Shown piece by piece: positions 36,189 to 46,999 of a stretch of DNA of 60,000 bases (position 1 is the stretch's first letter; each line of letters begins with the position of its first letter). This DNA comes from Lineus longissimus (lineage: Eukaryota > Nemertea > Pilidiophora > Heteronemertea > Lineidae). Below the pieces are notes generated by a model. That model saw only the letters and a program-made list of their open reading frames with translations, did not search any database and was not told where the DNA came from. A program made the position numbers and the translations under genes. The stretch is from NCBI RefSeq assembly GCF_910592395.1, contig NC_088324.1:15900953-15960952 (forward strand), written 5' to 3'.

Positions 36189-36312
36189 CGGACGGCGTTT
36201 TGCTTTTTGGCTCTTTACCTGGTTGAGAGGATTCGCACTGCCATGAAGTATGAAGGTCGACTTCATCATTCTTGATCGGTAAAACGTAAAGTTCTTTTTC
36301 GCAATGCACAAA
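36189..36312 (-). CDS. Candidate internal exon B, - strand, unknown protein
   Basis: Between an acceptor-like ATCGTAG and a strong donor (GTGAGT at 36188-36183) two frames are open. One reads FVHCEKELYVLPIKNDEV, the other CIAKKNFTFYRSRMMKSTF. An internal GTAAAG donor after CAACCAG is also possible. The composition is protein-like; no family is recognised. Confidence 0.25.
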
Positions 36313-36569
36313 CTACGATGTAGGGCCTATAAAGCATGCATTGGACGATAGGAGGAGTGACACCGACTTGTAGGCCTGTGCCCAAAGCGATCAAATCGTG
36401 TTTCAAACCACATCACAGCGTAATCTTTCTCAACCATTGCCCAATCTATGATCAACCGACGCATCGCCAGTTTGATAAACTACACGCCGTCACATTACCG
36501 TATACAATGCGAAGTATAAATAGGTTTCTTCTAATATCTAATCTGTTTCCGTGTGATGTTATGCCTTAC
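36313..36569. other. Gene-free stretch between candidate exons
   Basis: Nothing recognised; it would be intronic if the - strand candidates are one gene. Confidence 0.3.
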
Positions 36570-36678
36570 TCGAGGAGGGTGTGTATGCCAATGACAATGG
36601 AGGCAGCACAGTCCCTGTGGCCCAAACCCATGATGATCTCTTTCAAATTGAAACTAGCATGGGCCCGACACATTGCCC
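36570..36678 (-). CDS. Candidate internal exon, - strand, unknown protein
   Basis: The acceptor TTACTGTACAG and the donor GTAAGG bound 109 bases. Only one frame is open; it reads HASFNLKEIIMGLGHRDC and on to IHTLL. It ends in phase 2, which fits the second frame of the exon at 36189-36312. Its entry phase (1) does not fit the exit phase (0) of the exon at 37092, so a further exon would be needed. Confidence 0.28.
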
Positions 36679-37091
36679 CTGTACAGTAATGAGACAGCTC
36701 TGACATGTTACCTGTCCTCAGGCAACACTAATCCTCCGAGTGTCCAGCACGATTCTCACCTGACACATGTGCGGGTGAATGCTTCAAACTAATGAGGTCA
36801 TCATTATCATTACCATGAACGTGACTAGATATGATATTGCTCCCATGTCCAATTAGACAATTGGAAGAAAGCATTTTTCGATGATTGTTTTTATGACTAA
36901 GGGGTGATGAGGTAAATTATGAAAAGTGTTGATTCTTCTCTGGCTTCCATATATTTTGAGATGGTCACTGACGCGAGATAGCCAATGGCCCAATGCACTA
37001 GCATGATGCAATATAGCGATATAGATAAGAGATGAATGTACATATATACAAATGTATTGCATTTGTATGCTACCTACCTTATATGACCTAC

Positions 37092-37316
37092 CTGTATCAT
37101 TGGTATCTGTACAGTCACGATGTATGCATCAACCCCGGACATCAGCAGATCAACTGGAAGCATCTTGACATCATTCTTTACAAACTCAGCCTTGATTACT
37201 TGCAGGTTCCGTAACGCGTCCTTGACGCTGGAGTGGTTGTCGTTGATAAAACTGTACCCATTCCACCTCAACCGGAGCCCGCGGATGGTCGTCGCCACAG
37301 TGGCGCGAGCAGCAAC
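37092..37316 (-). CDS. Candidate internal exon A, - strand, unknown protein
   Basis: After a GGATAG acceptor-like site, 75 codons are open to a strong donor (CAG before GTAGGT at 37091-37086), ending in phase 0. The peptide includes GLRLRWNGYSFINDN and LPVDLLMSGVDAYIVT and looks like real protein with a beta-rich end. No family is recognised. Confidence 0.3.
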
Positions 37317-37439
37317 CTATCCGCATTCCCCTAACGGCCCTCACCAGAGTGGTGAAACCCCAACCTGATGCTATCATGTTAGAGAAACGAAAGATGTTCG
37401 TGAAAGAGGGTGAGTTAGCTCTGCACTTGGGGGTGATAT

Positions 37440-37560
37440 TCTCATGGAGTATTCCCCGGGAGTATTCCTCCATGGAAGGCGGGATGATCGTGCCTTTTAA
37501 CTTCCTTGGAGGTGTTATTGTCCATGAAGTATTCCTCCAAGAAAGGCGGGATGCGCGTTT
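37440..37560 (+). repeat. Imperfect two-copy duplication
   Basis: CCTCCATGGAAGGCGGGATG and CCTCCAAGAAAGGCGGGATG, with similar downstream bases, recur about 80 bases apart. No coding meaning is evident. Confidence 0.45.
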
Positions 37561-37707
37561 GCAACTTGCTGGGGTCCTTTGTTTGTCCAGTTGGCTAAGA
37601 CATCAGATACAGGGAACCTCACTTTCATATCCCATTCGAATGACTTTGCAATGTCAGGAGGTCTTGTTCCTTAAAGCCACGCCAATTCATCCAGAAATAC
37701 AATCCTG

Positions 37708-37765
37708 TGTTCTAGCCGGTTTCGAACCCGGGCCCTATTGCGTAGGAGCCAGCAGTGTCAACCAC
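37708..37765 (-). repeat. tRNA-derived SINE head or tRNA relic
   Basis: On the - strand CTCTAGTGGTTGAC (A box) is followed by CCCGGGTTCGAAACCGG (B box arm, fully paired). The acceptor stem is missing. Confidence 0.6.
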
Positions 37766-37769
37766 TAGA

Positions 37770-38599
37770 GACGTTGATCAAGCGTAATTCAATTTTCTCT
37801 AGGTCTGGTATGAGTGCTTTAAGGTTGACTTGGCCAATGTGTCAGTGTCGGGCATCGGACTTGCTTGTTCGTATGCCGTTTTCATTAACCTCATTGTAGT
37901 TTTGGCATGTTCCCTTGGAAAAAAGTAAATGCTCCTGACCACCTTCCTGCAGTGCCAGCCTCGGTTACCCTTTAGACTGACTTATCGAGCACCTGCAATC
38001 AATATAAACACGACCTTTGTCATTGTTAATGTAGCTTTAGGTTTCATGTTAACAAAGCCACTTTAACACTTCATTGATATCAATTTAGCAGAAACAATTG
38101 TTTGGTTCATCTTGGACATCACATCTGACAGGTGTCCTTGGGAGAACAGTAGGGGGCAGGAATACAAACGAGCATTTTATGACCAATGGGTCACTCGATC
38201 TCTCTCAACCTAATCAATTGGTGTAGTTTGATCTGTTTAACCTTACAGGAAGCTGAAGATACCACAGTAATTGAGACTGGCTCGGCTGTTTAATTATTCA
38301 TTCCACAGACCAGGTATCGGGGCTTCATCGCCGCATCTTCTCATGTAGTCATTATAAACGGTTTGACCTATATTAACCATGGTAACATCAGGATTTCAAC
38401 GATTGCCACGTATATCTTCCAATTTGCAATGATCAGCCGTATTAAGTGACTTGCAACGGATAAGTCTTAGGTAAAAAGCCAATTACCGCATCTGAATAAT
38501 GCACACGAAGATCTGGCCTTTACAATATTTCCTGCTCCAGGTTCCTGAGTGTCCATGCTGCTTTTCATTACCATATTGCTGCCGATACGGACAGCATGA
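37770..38599. other. Gene-free stretch
   Basis: Nothing recognised. Confidence 0.5.
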
Positions 38600-38790
38600 T
38601 CAATTGAGACAAGATGATGTCCCTGTTTTTGTTGAATGAATCAAAATAGACGAGGAGCAGAAACACCAGGCCGTTTTCCATGCGCTTGGACTTTCTGTGC
38701 AGGTTACTTCTTGACCGGGATTCATGACCTGCAATGGGAAGCGATCCGCAGGGCGTAAGCAGGTTTCATTACCATCCAACAAGGATGTGG
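38600..38790 (-). CDS. Candidate terminal exon, - strand, Cys-containing unknown protein
   Basis: An excellent acceptor (TGTCTCTTGTGTGGTTTCAG, end at 38791) opens 63 codons to a TGA at 38602-38600. The peptide contains LLDGNETCLRPADRF, VTCTE and WCFC, five cysteines in all, and could be extracellular. It enters in phase 1. The family is unknown. Confidence 0.3.
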
Positions 38791-38866
38791 CTGAAACCAC
38801 ACAAGAGACACAACAGTTGAAATATATCGAGCTGATGGAACACCCCTGCTGGCTCTTGTGTGTCAT

Positions 38867-40077
38867 TTGTTTCGCTAGACAGTAAGCCCATCTTAATCAT
38901 TTCGGAATGACTATCTCACTGAAGAGAACAGCGCTGTTGCTATCTTGCCAAGGTCAAGAACGCAAGCTTATTATTTTTGCCAAACAGTCTTTCAGGAGAC
39001 TAGCATATGACGAACAGGCCGTGGTGCGAATCCGAAAAGGGCTTAGTCTTTTGGATTCGGGGCAGCATTTCGCGATCAACAGCTCTTGGCTGGAGGAATC
39101 GTTTTAGTTCATCAATTGCCTCCTAGCTGGAAGAGCTGAAGAAGGCAGGTCTGGCCACCTAGGAGAAAAAAAATAAACTTGAAATTGACTGCTCTTGGCA
39201 TTGAATATTCTACTGATAAAAATCTCTTGAACGTTGACGATCTAGAATGAGCTGACTCGATAGAAAAACTCTCTTGACTTTGGCGAACTAGATTGTGCTG
39301 GCTCCACAGACTATAAATAGACCCAGATAATTGTCGCCCGATAAAAAGACAACAACACTGGAACATTTGTTAGTCTCCTGGCTCTATAAAAAGTGCTGAC
39401 TCAGCATATTGATGACCATTTGGCCGGCGACTTCTTTCGTGTTCGAAGATGTGGGTTTTTTGCAGTGCGGTTGCTCCTCACAAGACCTGATCATAGCCAT
39501 GTTATCATTTGTCTCTGGGGTAGGATATGATGTAATTAAGACTTATTCCGTTCTCTAACGATCCTGCACTGGCACAGTGCCGTACCAATGCGTCTAGCCT
39601 TCTTTTTTTAGGTCGCGTGATAACTTTTCTCGACGAAAAAGGACGAGAAAGCATGAACGTTTTGAGAAGATATCACCATCATCGCATCGTGAGACAAGTG
39701 GACTGTGACATTTCTCTGGGTTTTAATTAGAAAACCGAATCCACTTCTTCAGAAAATTATAACACAACTTTTATGGCCAACTTAGAAGGTAAAGCGCGAA
39801 AAGCATGTGGTTTGCATTCTTCTTACCTCAAGTGACGCCTCCTTCGAGTACGACAACCCAAATAGTCCAAACATCGCAAGTTCCCTACTCATAGTTCATT
39901 CATTGCCAGGCGGTGGTCTGGCCGCCACCATCAAGGTGTCTGTCTCAAAACCATCGCAATGACGAGACATTGAGTGGATTGGTTATGATTACAGATTCCT
40001 CAGTCACTGCGCAGAGATATTTATTAATCAGCAATCGTCACCAGACTGTGGATTCGAATGTGTTTACCCACAGACGC
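38867..40077. other. Gene-free stretch
   Basis: Nothing recognised. GAGTACGACAACCCAAAT near 39846 also occurs near 23109, a short shared word of unknown origin. Confidence 0.45.
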
Positions 40078-40255
40078 TCATGTCTGTGACATTCTGCAGA
40101 GCTTAACTAGTAGTGAAAAAAACTCATTCCACTGAGTCGCAGGATTTGTTCCCATCTTCTTCTGTCCCTGATCACGCGCCATCCCACCACTAAAGTACAT
40201 ATTGTCTAAAGAAGAATTTAATGATACATACGATGGGTCGGACAATAAGTCATTT
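40078..40255 (-). CDS. Candidate terminal exon, - strand, unknown protein
   Basis: After CAACCAG 58 codons are open to TGA, with protein-like content (SLDNMYFSGGMARDQGQ, WNEFFSLLVKL). The + strand of the same DNA is also open for 73 codons, so the call is weak. Confidence 0.22.
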
Positions 40256-40439
40256 CTGGTTGAGCGCACATCAGGAAGTCATCGAAAGATATATGTTTTA
40301 TCATCCCGATATCGGAAATCACCTAAATCAATCACAATCCTGATACACAGGGGAGCAATGAAGATGTTTGGCGGATTTGTCTCCACCAACTCGTCAAAAG
40401 CTTTGCCATGTACCATATGGTAACAATTGCAATGGAAAG

Positions 40440-41321
40440 GGGTGAATTAGGAGACACGCGAACAGGAACATGTATTTGGAGGGAGATTTGAGATAATTGC
40501 TTCCAATTAGTCGGCTCTGTTCCCATACTCGTTATCGCAGACCACATTCATTGTAGAGAGTTTGCATCCATGAAGGTCAACGATAGCAAAGGACTTGTTC
40601 ATTATCTTACAGCAGGTTTATGTTTACCAGGCCCGACCCGGTATAGCAGCTTCAAATGAACCCCTAACCCGGAATAGTGTTGAATTGGCCATCTGCAAGT
40701 TGAGGGCTATTGGTTGGTATATTTCACCTGTTCTCTCGGAAAATTGTCCAATTTTAAAATCTTCTGTGTCACATCACCTGTTTTTGACATCTCAATTTTC
40801 TTCTGTCAGAAGCGTCAGCGCCTGTGACGTGTCATGATGTTTGCAAGATAGATGATGTGACGGGAAGGCGTCTATCCCTGATGATCGGCGAGTAGTGGTC
40901 ATGAACTCATCTATCAAGCTCCGCTTCGTCAATAGGATGGCCAATTTGCATCATCAATTTGATCTAATTGACCGTTATTGGTTCGTTTAAATCGTGCTTG
41001 GTGCTATTTACCTAGCGGAGTGGATGATATGATCAACTTCCACAAGTCAGCACCAGCGCTGATCAACCCACGGAGGTCGTTGGTTCGTTCTCTAATAGAT
41101 CTTTGACAATTGCTTTTGACAATCATAGCCTACCTACTTTCAGATGTTTTACAATTAAGTCGATTGCCACTGACGATAATGATAATGATTTTCACTCTTT
41201 ACCGCTTTTCCGTGGCATCGTGAATCTTGCTCGAAGCACTTGTTGAGAACGATTATCATGCCCGGCCTCTACAGAAATCATCCTGGGTACAAAGGCGCTG
41301 CTTGAAAATGTTCATTTGAAC
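40440..41321. other. Gene-free stretch
   Basis: Nothing recognised. Confidence 0.5.
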
Positions 41322-41814
41322 TCAAACCAGAAGTGGACCAGCAATGGCATTCAAATTTCTAAACAGAGTACCGAAATGGACTTTAGCATCACTCGTGCCA
41401 AATTGTTTTAACGCTGATCCAATGGCATTGAGGAACTGACTCGTGAAGCTTCCTCGTCTCACGGGAGATGTATAACGATCGAATCTCTGACAGATAAAGG
41501 TCAGACTATTCAATTGTTCTGAGATAAGAGTTGTGAAAAACAAGGTTGGCTTTCAACATCACGGATATGTTGTTGATTTTCACACAGATTTGGTGATTTT
41601 TGGGGCAGTGATGAAAACATACCCAATTTTTCAACAGTAAGAAGTTGCTCAATTTTTCTGTCATATCACCAGTGGTATTAGAACACCTAACCAATTCTTT
41701 ATCACATCTCTCCTGCGTCATTTCGATTAGATATGCCTGAAATGGTGTCAAAACCAGAAACTCCGCAAGATAAAGCGGAACACTTTTTCGAAATATCCAT
41801 TTTCGCATTGTCAC
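41322..41814 (-). CDS. Candidate two-exon small secreted protein, - strand
   Basis: An ATG at 41808 opens a basic then hydrophobic leader (VPLYLAEFLVLTPFQAYL) followed by a Cys-containing part (ERCDKELVRCSNTT). Downstream, a strong acceptor (CACAACTCTTATCTCAG) precedes a second open part (RYTSPVRRGSFTSQFLNAI) to a TGA near 41322. A GTATGT donor lies between but gives an immediate stop; a weaker GTGATA donor gives an open junction in phase 1. The signal-peptide-like start and splice sites are suggestive only; the family is unknown. Confidence 0.28.
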
Positions 41815-41819
41815 CTGAC

Positions 41820-42668
41820 ATTGTGTGATGCCGGGTTACATTGCTGATTGAGTGTCAGATGCCGTTACGGGTTTGTCAGATGCCGTGACGAGTTTGCGCA
41901 GAAAGGCGAAAAAAGGCCCCTTTTCAGTTTGTTTGCGGCATTGGCGATATGTCACGTGGTATTCAACACCGGGCTCTGGGTGGAGTAACCTTTCACGCGT
42001 AGCGATGCTTCCGTGGTGGTTCCTTTTAGAATTATTACAGCTGAAGTAATGAAATCTGGTGGTTTTTCGGACTCGATGTGTCCAGCAAGTTTTAGGCCAG
42101 GATTTGATGCATCGCCCATTTCCTGTACTTGGTAGGGGTGGGTGTAAGTGTATATGGTCTGATTGAGTAAACCGGTAGCTTGTTTCCTATTTTTCCGTGG
42201 TTGGAAGGATTTATTATTAAATATATTAGATTTGGTATAATTTGATCAAACTTCAGTACGTTAAATCAAAAAGCTGGGGTTGACTGAAATCCTTAGAAAA
42301 AGAATTCATGAAAATCTATTTGCATAATATACGAAATGTAAAAGAAGTTTGATAGAATTAGTGAACCTACAGAACAAGGGTGAACCCTTTCTTGTTTGTT
42401 AAACCCCGAAGCAGCCAGGGTAACACTAAAGTTCATTGACAGTGATTGCCATGGAGTACAGTCACTGATATCGGCCGCCTCGGGAGATGTTACGGATCAA
42501 AGAAGGCATTTACCTATTTGAGGAACAAATACATATAATGGCTGCCAAACTCAAAGCTGGAATTATCTTCGATTTGTTGAGTGCAGATTTTGTCGGCATT
42601 GAGTCGGGTCACCATGCGAACTTTAAGACGACAAGAGGTCATCTTATGAGATGAAAACACACCATTTA
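41820..42668. other. Gene-free stretch
   Basis: A short duplication (GTCAGATGCCGTTACGGGTT / GTCAGATGCCGTGACGAGTT) at about 41853-41892 is the only pattern seen. Confidence 0.45.
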
Positions 42669-42720
42669 CAGTGGAACCCCGGTAACACGACCGAAAGTAC
42701 TTTTCGCCTTGGGAAGCTCG
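42669..42720 (+). mobile_element. Solo pogo/Tc-like terminal repeat
   Basis: CAGTGGAACCCCGGTAACAC begins directly after TA (42667-42668) and is the complement of the ends at 17658 and 30049. No partner end lies within a few kb, so it is a fragment. Its exact inner limit is unclear. Confidence 0.6.
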
Positions 42721-44524
42721 CAAAGAACGTTTTGATGAGAAAAGAAAGATCTGCGCAATCGATTCGCCGATATAAAAAGTAATACATGTACATGGTTCAA
42801 AGGAACTAAAAACAACTCTCAGGTGGTCGGTGATTGTTGTCCATGATGAGGATGTTTTGATGGGTATCAGCAATCATTCATACCATCCAAAACCTCTACA
42901 GATGATTAAAGATGAGCTGGATTTTCGGTGTGGGAGTGAATTACCATCAGCCTGCCTTGCTAAAACATTACATTGAAATGGTTACCGAAGTCGAAAGAAA
43001 CTTGCAGTGAGTTGTATATTTGGATGAGGAATGCGGAATGAACGAGATTATCATCACCTCGCTGTGTAACATCAAACACTGCCAATACAGTTCAACGACC
43101 TGAATTCAAAAATGACGAAGAAATTCGCGTTCTCTTTGATGTGAGGACGACCTTCTTGCTGGTGAGCAAACAGCTCTCAAAGCCGCATCACCTCCCTGGG
43201 CCGAATAAAAACCTATTCCGAACAGAGTTGAAATGAAGGCGAAGCTTGGTAATCAAAAAAGGCCTTATGAGAGCTTCGTCTTGCGTCACATTTTGTGATG
43301 ATATGAGCACCTCGCCTTTTGGTAAAATCTCTAAGGTTGCATTCAATATCCACCATTTTTCCACCATTCTCCACAATGATTTTTCGGGTGGCCAAATTAC
43401 CGATATGTCGTCTAAAGAAGATAATATCAGGCTTCCTATGGAATTCATAATTTGTCGCTACGCAGCTTTGAGAATGTACACATGGAAAGAATACAATCTT
43501 TGTCACCGGTATTGGACCTTTTGAGTTTCATCTCTATTCTGATTATCTTTTGAATAAGGAAAGCGCATCCGACTTCGGATATTCAAGACAGCATGGCGTT
43601 CAGACATATCAGAATTACTTACAAGATAGCCGCAAGGTTAGACTGATGCATTATTCATTGAAGAAGTTTCAGAAGTTTCAGTTTCAGAAGACCCTGAACA
43701 AGTTGTTAACTTCCAAGGGCACTCATATCGTTGCGAGTCTCTTGCAAGTCTCAGCCTCAGGTACAAGCCAATGGTGAAAATTAGTCTTCAAAATGAAGAG
43801 TTCTGTGAACATTGGAAACTAGACTCTCAACTCAAATAATGACAGATAGGTGGACTTTCGTTAAAGTTTACAAGGTGATCGTGCACTTTACGATATCTGC
43901 AAATTGCAAATGTAAATGAATGTCCCGGATGCAAGCCTCGTTAGCATCCATAGTTTGGTGTAATTTCAGTTTTTCAACACAAAATATCAGATCATGCTTG
44001 TAGGACATGGTTTACTACCCTAAGCGCAACTGTGGGTGTTGACAACCACTGTGAGACTCCTTAAACGCGGGTAAATCAAGTTGTTGATGGTTGATTGTTG
44101 ATGGTAATACCTGATTACCTGCTGTTGGGTTCCCACTCGAGTCCTTTTACAATACGTCATTGCCCTATAGTGATATCAGCCTATCAGTGATATAGGTGAC
44201 AGGTTGATCCCACGCCCCTCGTACCAAAGTACAGATGGACCGATTCCATTGTGTCTGGCTGAAGTGGAACCACACACGATGACAATGCTTGTTCGGTCAG
44301 TTGAATATCCAAACCAGTTTTACCCTACACCTTCGGCTGTGATGACACTGGTCAATACCAAGAAGACTACGTCGCCACTTATCAGCAAATTCATTATCTG
44401 TCCCCATGTTGAACAGATACTTCGGTGACCCAATTACAAAATGGCAGTAACTTAACTTGATGTTCGAATCGTGATATCCACCATTACGACTGTATCGCTT
44501 AATTTCCGCCAATCAACATTACCC
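42721..44524. other. Gene-free stretch
   Basis: Frames at 43188-43524 are open on both strands and match no family I know. They may be transposon remains. Confidence 0.4.
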
Positions 44525-44587
44525 ACATTGGGTTTAGTTACGGCAGAAGCTATAAGTATGACTGAAGGTACGTACTGGCTAACAACA

Positions 44588-44660
44588 GCCGAAATAGCTC
44601 AGTTGGGAGAGCGTTAGACTGAAGATCTAAAGGTCCCTGGTTCGATCCCGGGTTTCGGCA
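44588..44660 (+). tRNA. tRNA-Phe (GAA), copy 1
   Basis: A full cloverleaf: acceptor GCCGAAA pairs with TTTCGGC (one G-T pair). D arm GCTCAGTTGGGAGAGC, anticodon arm TTAGACTGAAGATCTAA with GAA, T arm CCTGGTTCGATCCCGGG, discriminator A. A seven-T Pol III terminator follows at about 44664. Both internal promoter boxes are intact. Confidence 0.96.
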
Positions 44661-44747
44661 AACTTTTTTTCTAAGTTGTGCATTCCATTGGGTTTAGTTA
44701 AGGCAGAACGTATAAGTATGACTAAAGTTACGTATTGGCTAACAACA

Positions 44748-44820
44748 GCCGAAATAGCTCAGTTGGGAGAGCGTTAGACTGAAGATCTAAAGGTCCCTGG
44801 TTCGATCCCGGGTTTCGGCA
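44748..44820 (+). tRNA. tRNA-Phe (GAA), copy 2
   Basis: Identical to copy 1 and followed by its own T-run terminator at about 44824. It is part of the 160-bp duplication. Confidence 0.96.
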
Positions 44821-44861
44821 AACTTTTTTTAAAGTTGTGCATTCCTCGATCACTGATAAAG

Positions 44862-44878
44862 CCCCCCCCCCCCCCCCC
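44862..44878 (+). repeat. Poly-C homopolymer (17 bases)
   Basis: Seventeen C residues shortly after the second tRNA gene. Confidence 0.95.
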
Positions 44879-45297
44879 AACAAGCTGGGGAAGCCTATTC
44901 ATTTTACTCAACAATAAACATTCTTCTTATCATCATTATTATCAGGCATCCTCAGCCAACCAGTTCTGCTTGTGGGGAGTTTTTTCAGTTACATAACTTA
45001 ATTTGCTTGATACAAATATCTGTAGGGAAGCCTCCGAGTTTGCCCCGAGAACTCAGGACACCTCTTGCTGCGTCTTTTATTTCCTTTCTTGGCACAATTG
45101 GTCTGGACTTTGCATCCAGGGAGATTTCCAAATGCATTGCCTATTAAATTATACGAGTACCTACAGCTGTGTTGCTCAAGGAATGAATGACTGGCTGCGT
45201 ACAGCCTCCTTTAATGATGGAGGCCCGGGTTTAGTGATTATCATAAAGCCCGGGCCGGGTGTTGTTTTACACTCACTGGTTCACCAGATTAAAAAGT
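44879..45297. other. Gene-free stretch with a small GC palindrome
   Basis: GGCCCGGGTTTA at 45222 and AAAGCCCGGGCC at about 45245 pair with one bulge. No gene is seen. Confidence 0.5.
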
Positions 45298-45691
45298 AAT
45301 CAATCAATCAATCAATCAACAATGTCTTATAGAGCGCCAAACTCCAGGTAAACCTACTCAAGGCGCTACCTCCCCACCAAGAAATGCTTCCTCGAAACAG
45401 CCAGGATTTTAGGAGTCGTTTAAAAGCAAGCAGCGCGTCCGCCCCCCTGATGTGCTCCGGTAGGGCATTCCACAACCGGGGACCACATGATGAGAAGCAG
45501 CGGTCACCGAATCCTGTCTTTATCCGCATACACGCCAATGACGTGTCATTAGATGACCTGGTGACACGCTGCCTCTCAACATTTTTGAGCACAGGAAACT
45601 TACCATGGACATTTTTCCTCTCGAAGACACGGAAGTAAGTCAATCTTGCAATGTGGACAAGTGACCTATTGTCGATAGTTGATTGGACCAA
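45298..45691 (-). mobile_element. 3' end of a non-LTR retrotransposon (LINE) with TTGA tail
   Basis: The - strand frame contains FGDRCFSSCGPRLWNALPEH followed by FKRLLKSWLF, the usual C-terminal end of CR1/jockey-like LINE reverse-transcriptase proteins. A short 3' region ends in five TTGA units at 45298-45319. Everything upstream of about 120 codons is missing, a 5'-truncated copy as expected for target-primed insertion. No active site is present. Confidence 0.8.
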
Positions 45692-45699
45692 TCAATAGT

Positions 45700-46970
45700 T
45701 CATCAACAGGGAAATAATTACACCACCTACGATTCGAAATTCGATGCGAGGAGTGATTGTTTTCGATATGTTGCTGTTAAGAATTGGTAAATATCAAAAC
45801 AAGAACACAAGGGGTGCACAAGTATCGATCGAACAATGTTGGTCTTGTCAATTGTCATTCTGTAGAACTGATGTGTCAGTTTTTCCCCATTGTTGACCCC
45901 GCCTTTGATTATTGGTACTGACACTGAAATTGAAATTGAGTTGAAAATTGAAGATTTGCGCTGCAAATGTTGAGTAAATTGAAGAAATAAATGGGTCTCT
46001 AAGAGATGGAGTTGACCTTGTTGTATGCAGTTAATTGTTTATTGCGTAGCAATGTTGACTTCGCCCGTTTATTGATATGCATGGTGAGATTGAAATTAGG
46101 CGCGACAAAATATAGGAAAAAAGATAACCTAAATTGGATTATGATCCATTTAATATTCATGCTGTTGACTGGGGGAAACAGTGTCATAAACAATGCAAAT
46201 TTAGATGAAGTTTACTTTGTACAAACACATCGGCAAAGACAAGAAACCTGCTAAGTATGTCAGGTAAATTCTGAGGGGTGACCGGATATTCATGCTCCAG
46301 AACTGATCCCTCGATTCGTCAGTCATTTCAAAATTGACCCATTCTCATGACTTAATCTTTGTATTACCTGTAAGTGAACTGATCATTCTTTGTGAAGGAT
46401 GTAAAGAGCTGTAAAAGAGTCAAGATGAAAAATCCCTCAAACAGCCAAAATGTTTAAGGGTCTTTCCAAATGAAATGATGATCGGGTAGAATGAACTGTG
46501 TTTGATTTCGAGAGGCGATGAATAGATAATGTCTAACCTTGTTTCTGTTTCCTAATGCTAAACTCAGGCAGTCTCAAGGCAATTCCTTTGGAAATCGAGA
46601 GCTGTATGTTTTCTCCAATACTGACAAACCAAAATAATTGTGGTTCAAGTTATTAAATATCATCAGCTAAAAAACTACTGAGTTTGAATCAAAGTGTTTC
46701 TGATGGTGCATTGGCAATGAGGATTATGGTGCCTCGACCCGAGATGAAATGCCAGTACAGGCGTTAAATGCCTGTGCGTTCAATCAACACTTGGCTATAA
46801 GTCGTTCCACTTGTGTGTCATAAGCTTTCTAGGGCTTCCCCGTACCCCATTCTTACTTTAACCTGGCAACTGATTCGATGGCTGCATTTGCGTGGAGACT
46901 GTCATCTCTCTCGCCTGCGGGCAGCTTAGATCTATCAAACAACCCGTAGATGGACATGGTTGCGAAGCCC
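45700..46970. other. Gene-free stretch
   Basis: Nothing recognised; AT-rich with short open frames. Confidence 0.5.
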
Positions 46971-46973
46971 AGC

Positions 46974-46999
46974 TGACGTCATCATTCAAACCGACCAAT
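46974..46999 (+). promoter_or_regulatory. CRE (TGACGTCA) and CCAAT box pair
   Basis: A perfect cAMP-response palindrome at 46974-46981 is followed 13 bases on by CCAAT at 46995-46999. It lies about 1.4 kb before the first coding exon of the channel gene, which has an upstream untranslated exon by splice evidence, so it could be that gene's promoter. It rests on motif only. Confidence 0.3.

Larger units (their letters stand above)
44525..44843 (+). repeat. 160-bp tandem duplication carrying two tRNA genes
   Basis: CATTGGGTTTAGTTACGGCA at 44525 recurs at about 44685 with scattered substitutions. The flanks have diverged a little while the two tRNA bodies are identical. Confidence 0.9.

Noticed and set aside
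37349-37768. 139-codon + strand open frame
   Set aside because: It runs into a tRNA-derived element and an imperfect duplication; no family or splice support.
42514-42873. 119-codon - strand open frame
   Set aside because: It runs through a pogo-like terminal repeat and matches nothing.
46941-46955. AACCCGTAGAT, the start of the miR-100/miR-10 family
   Set aside because: Only the first 11 bases match, and no complementary arm capable of a precursor hairpin lies nearby.
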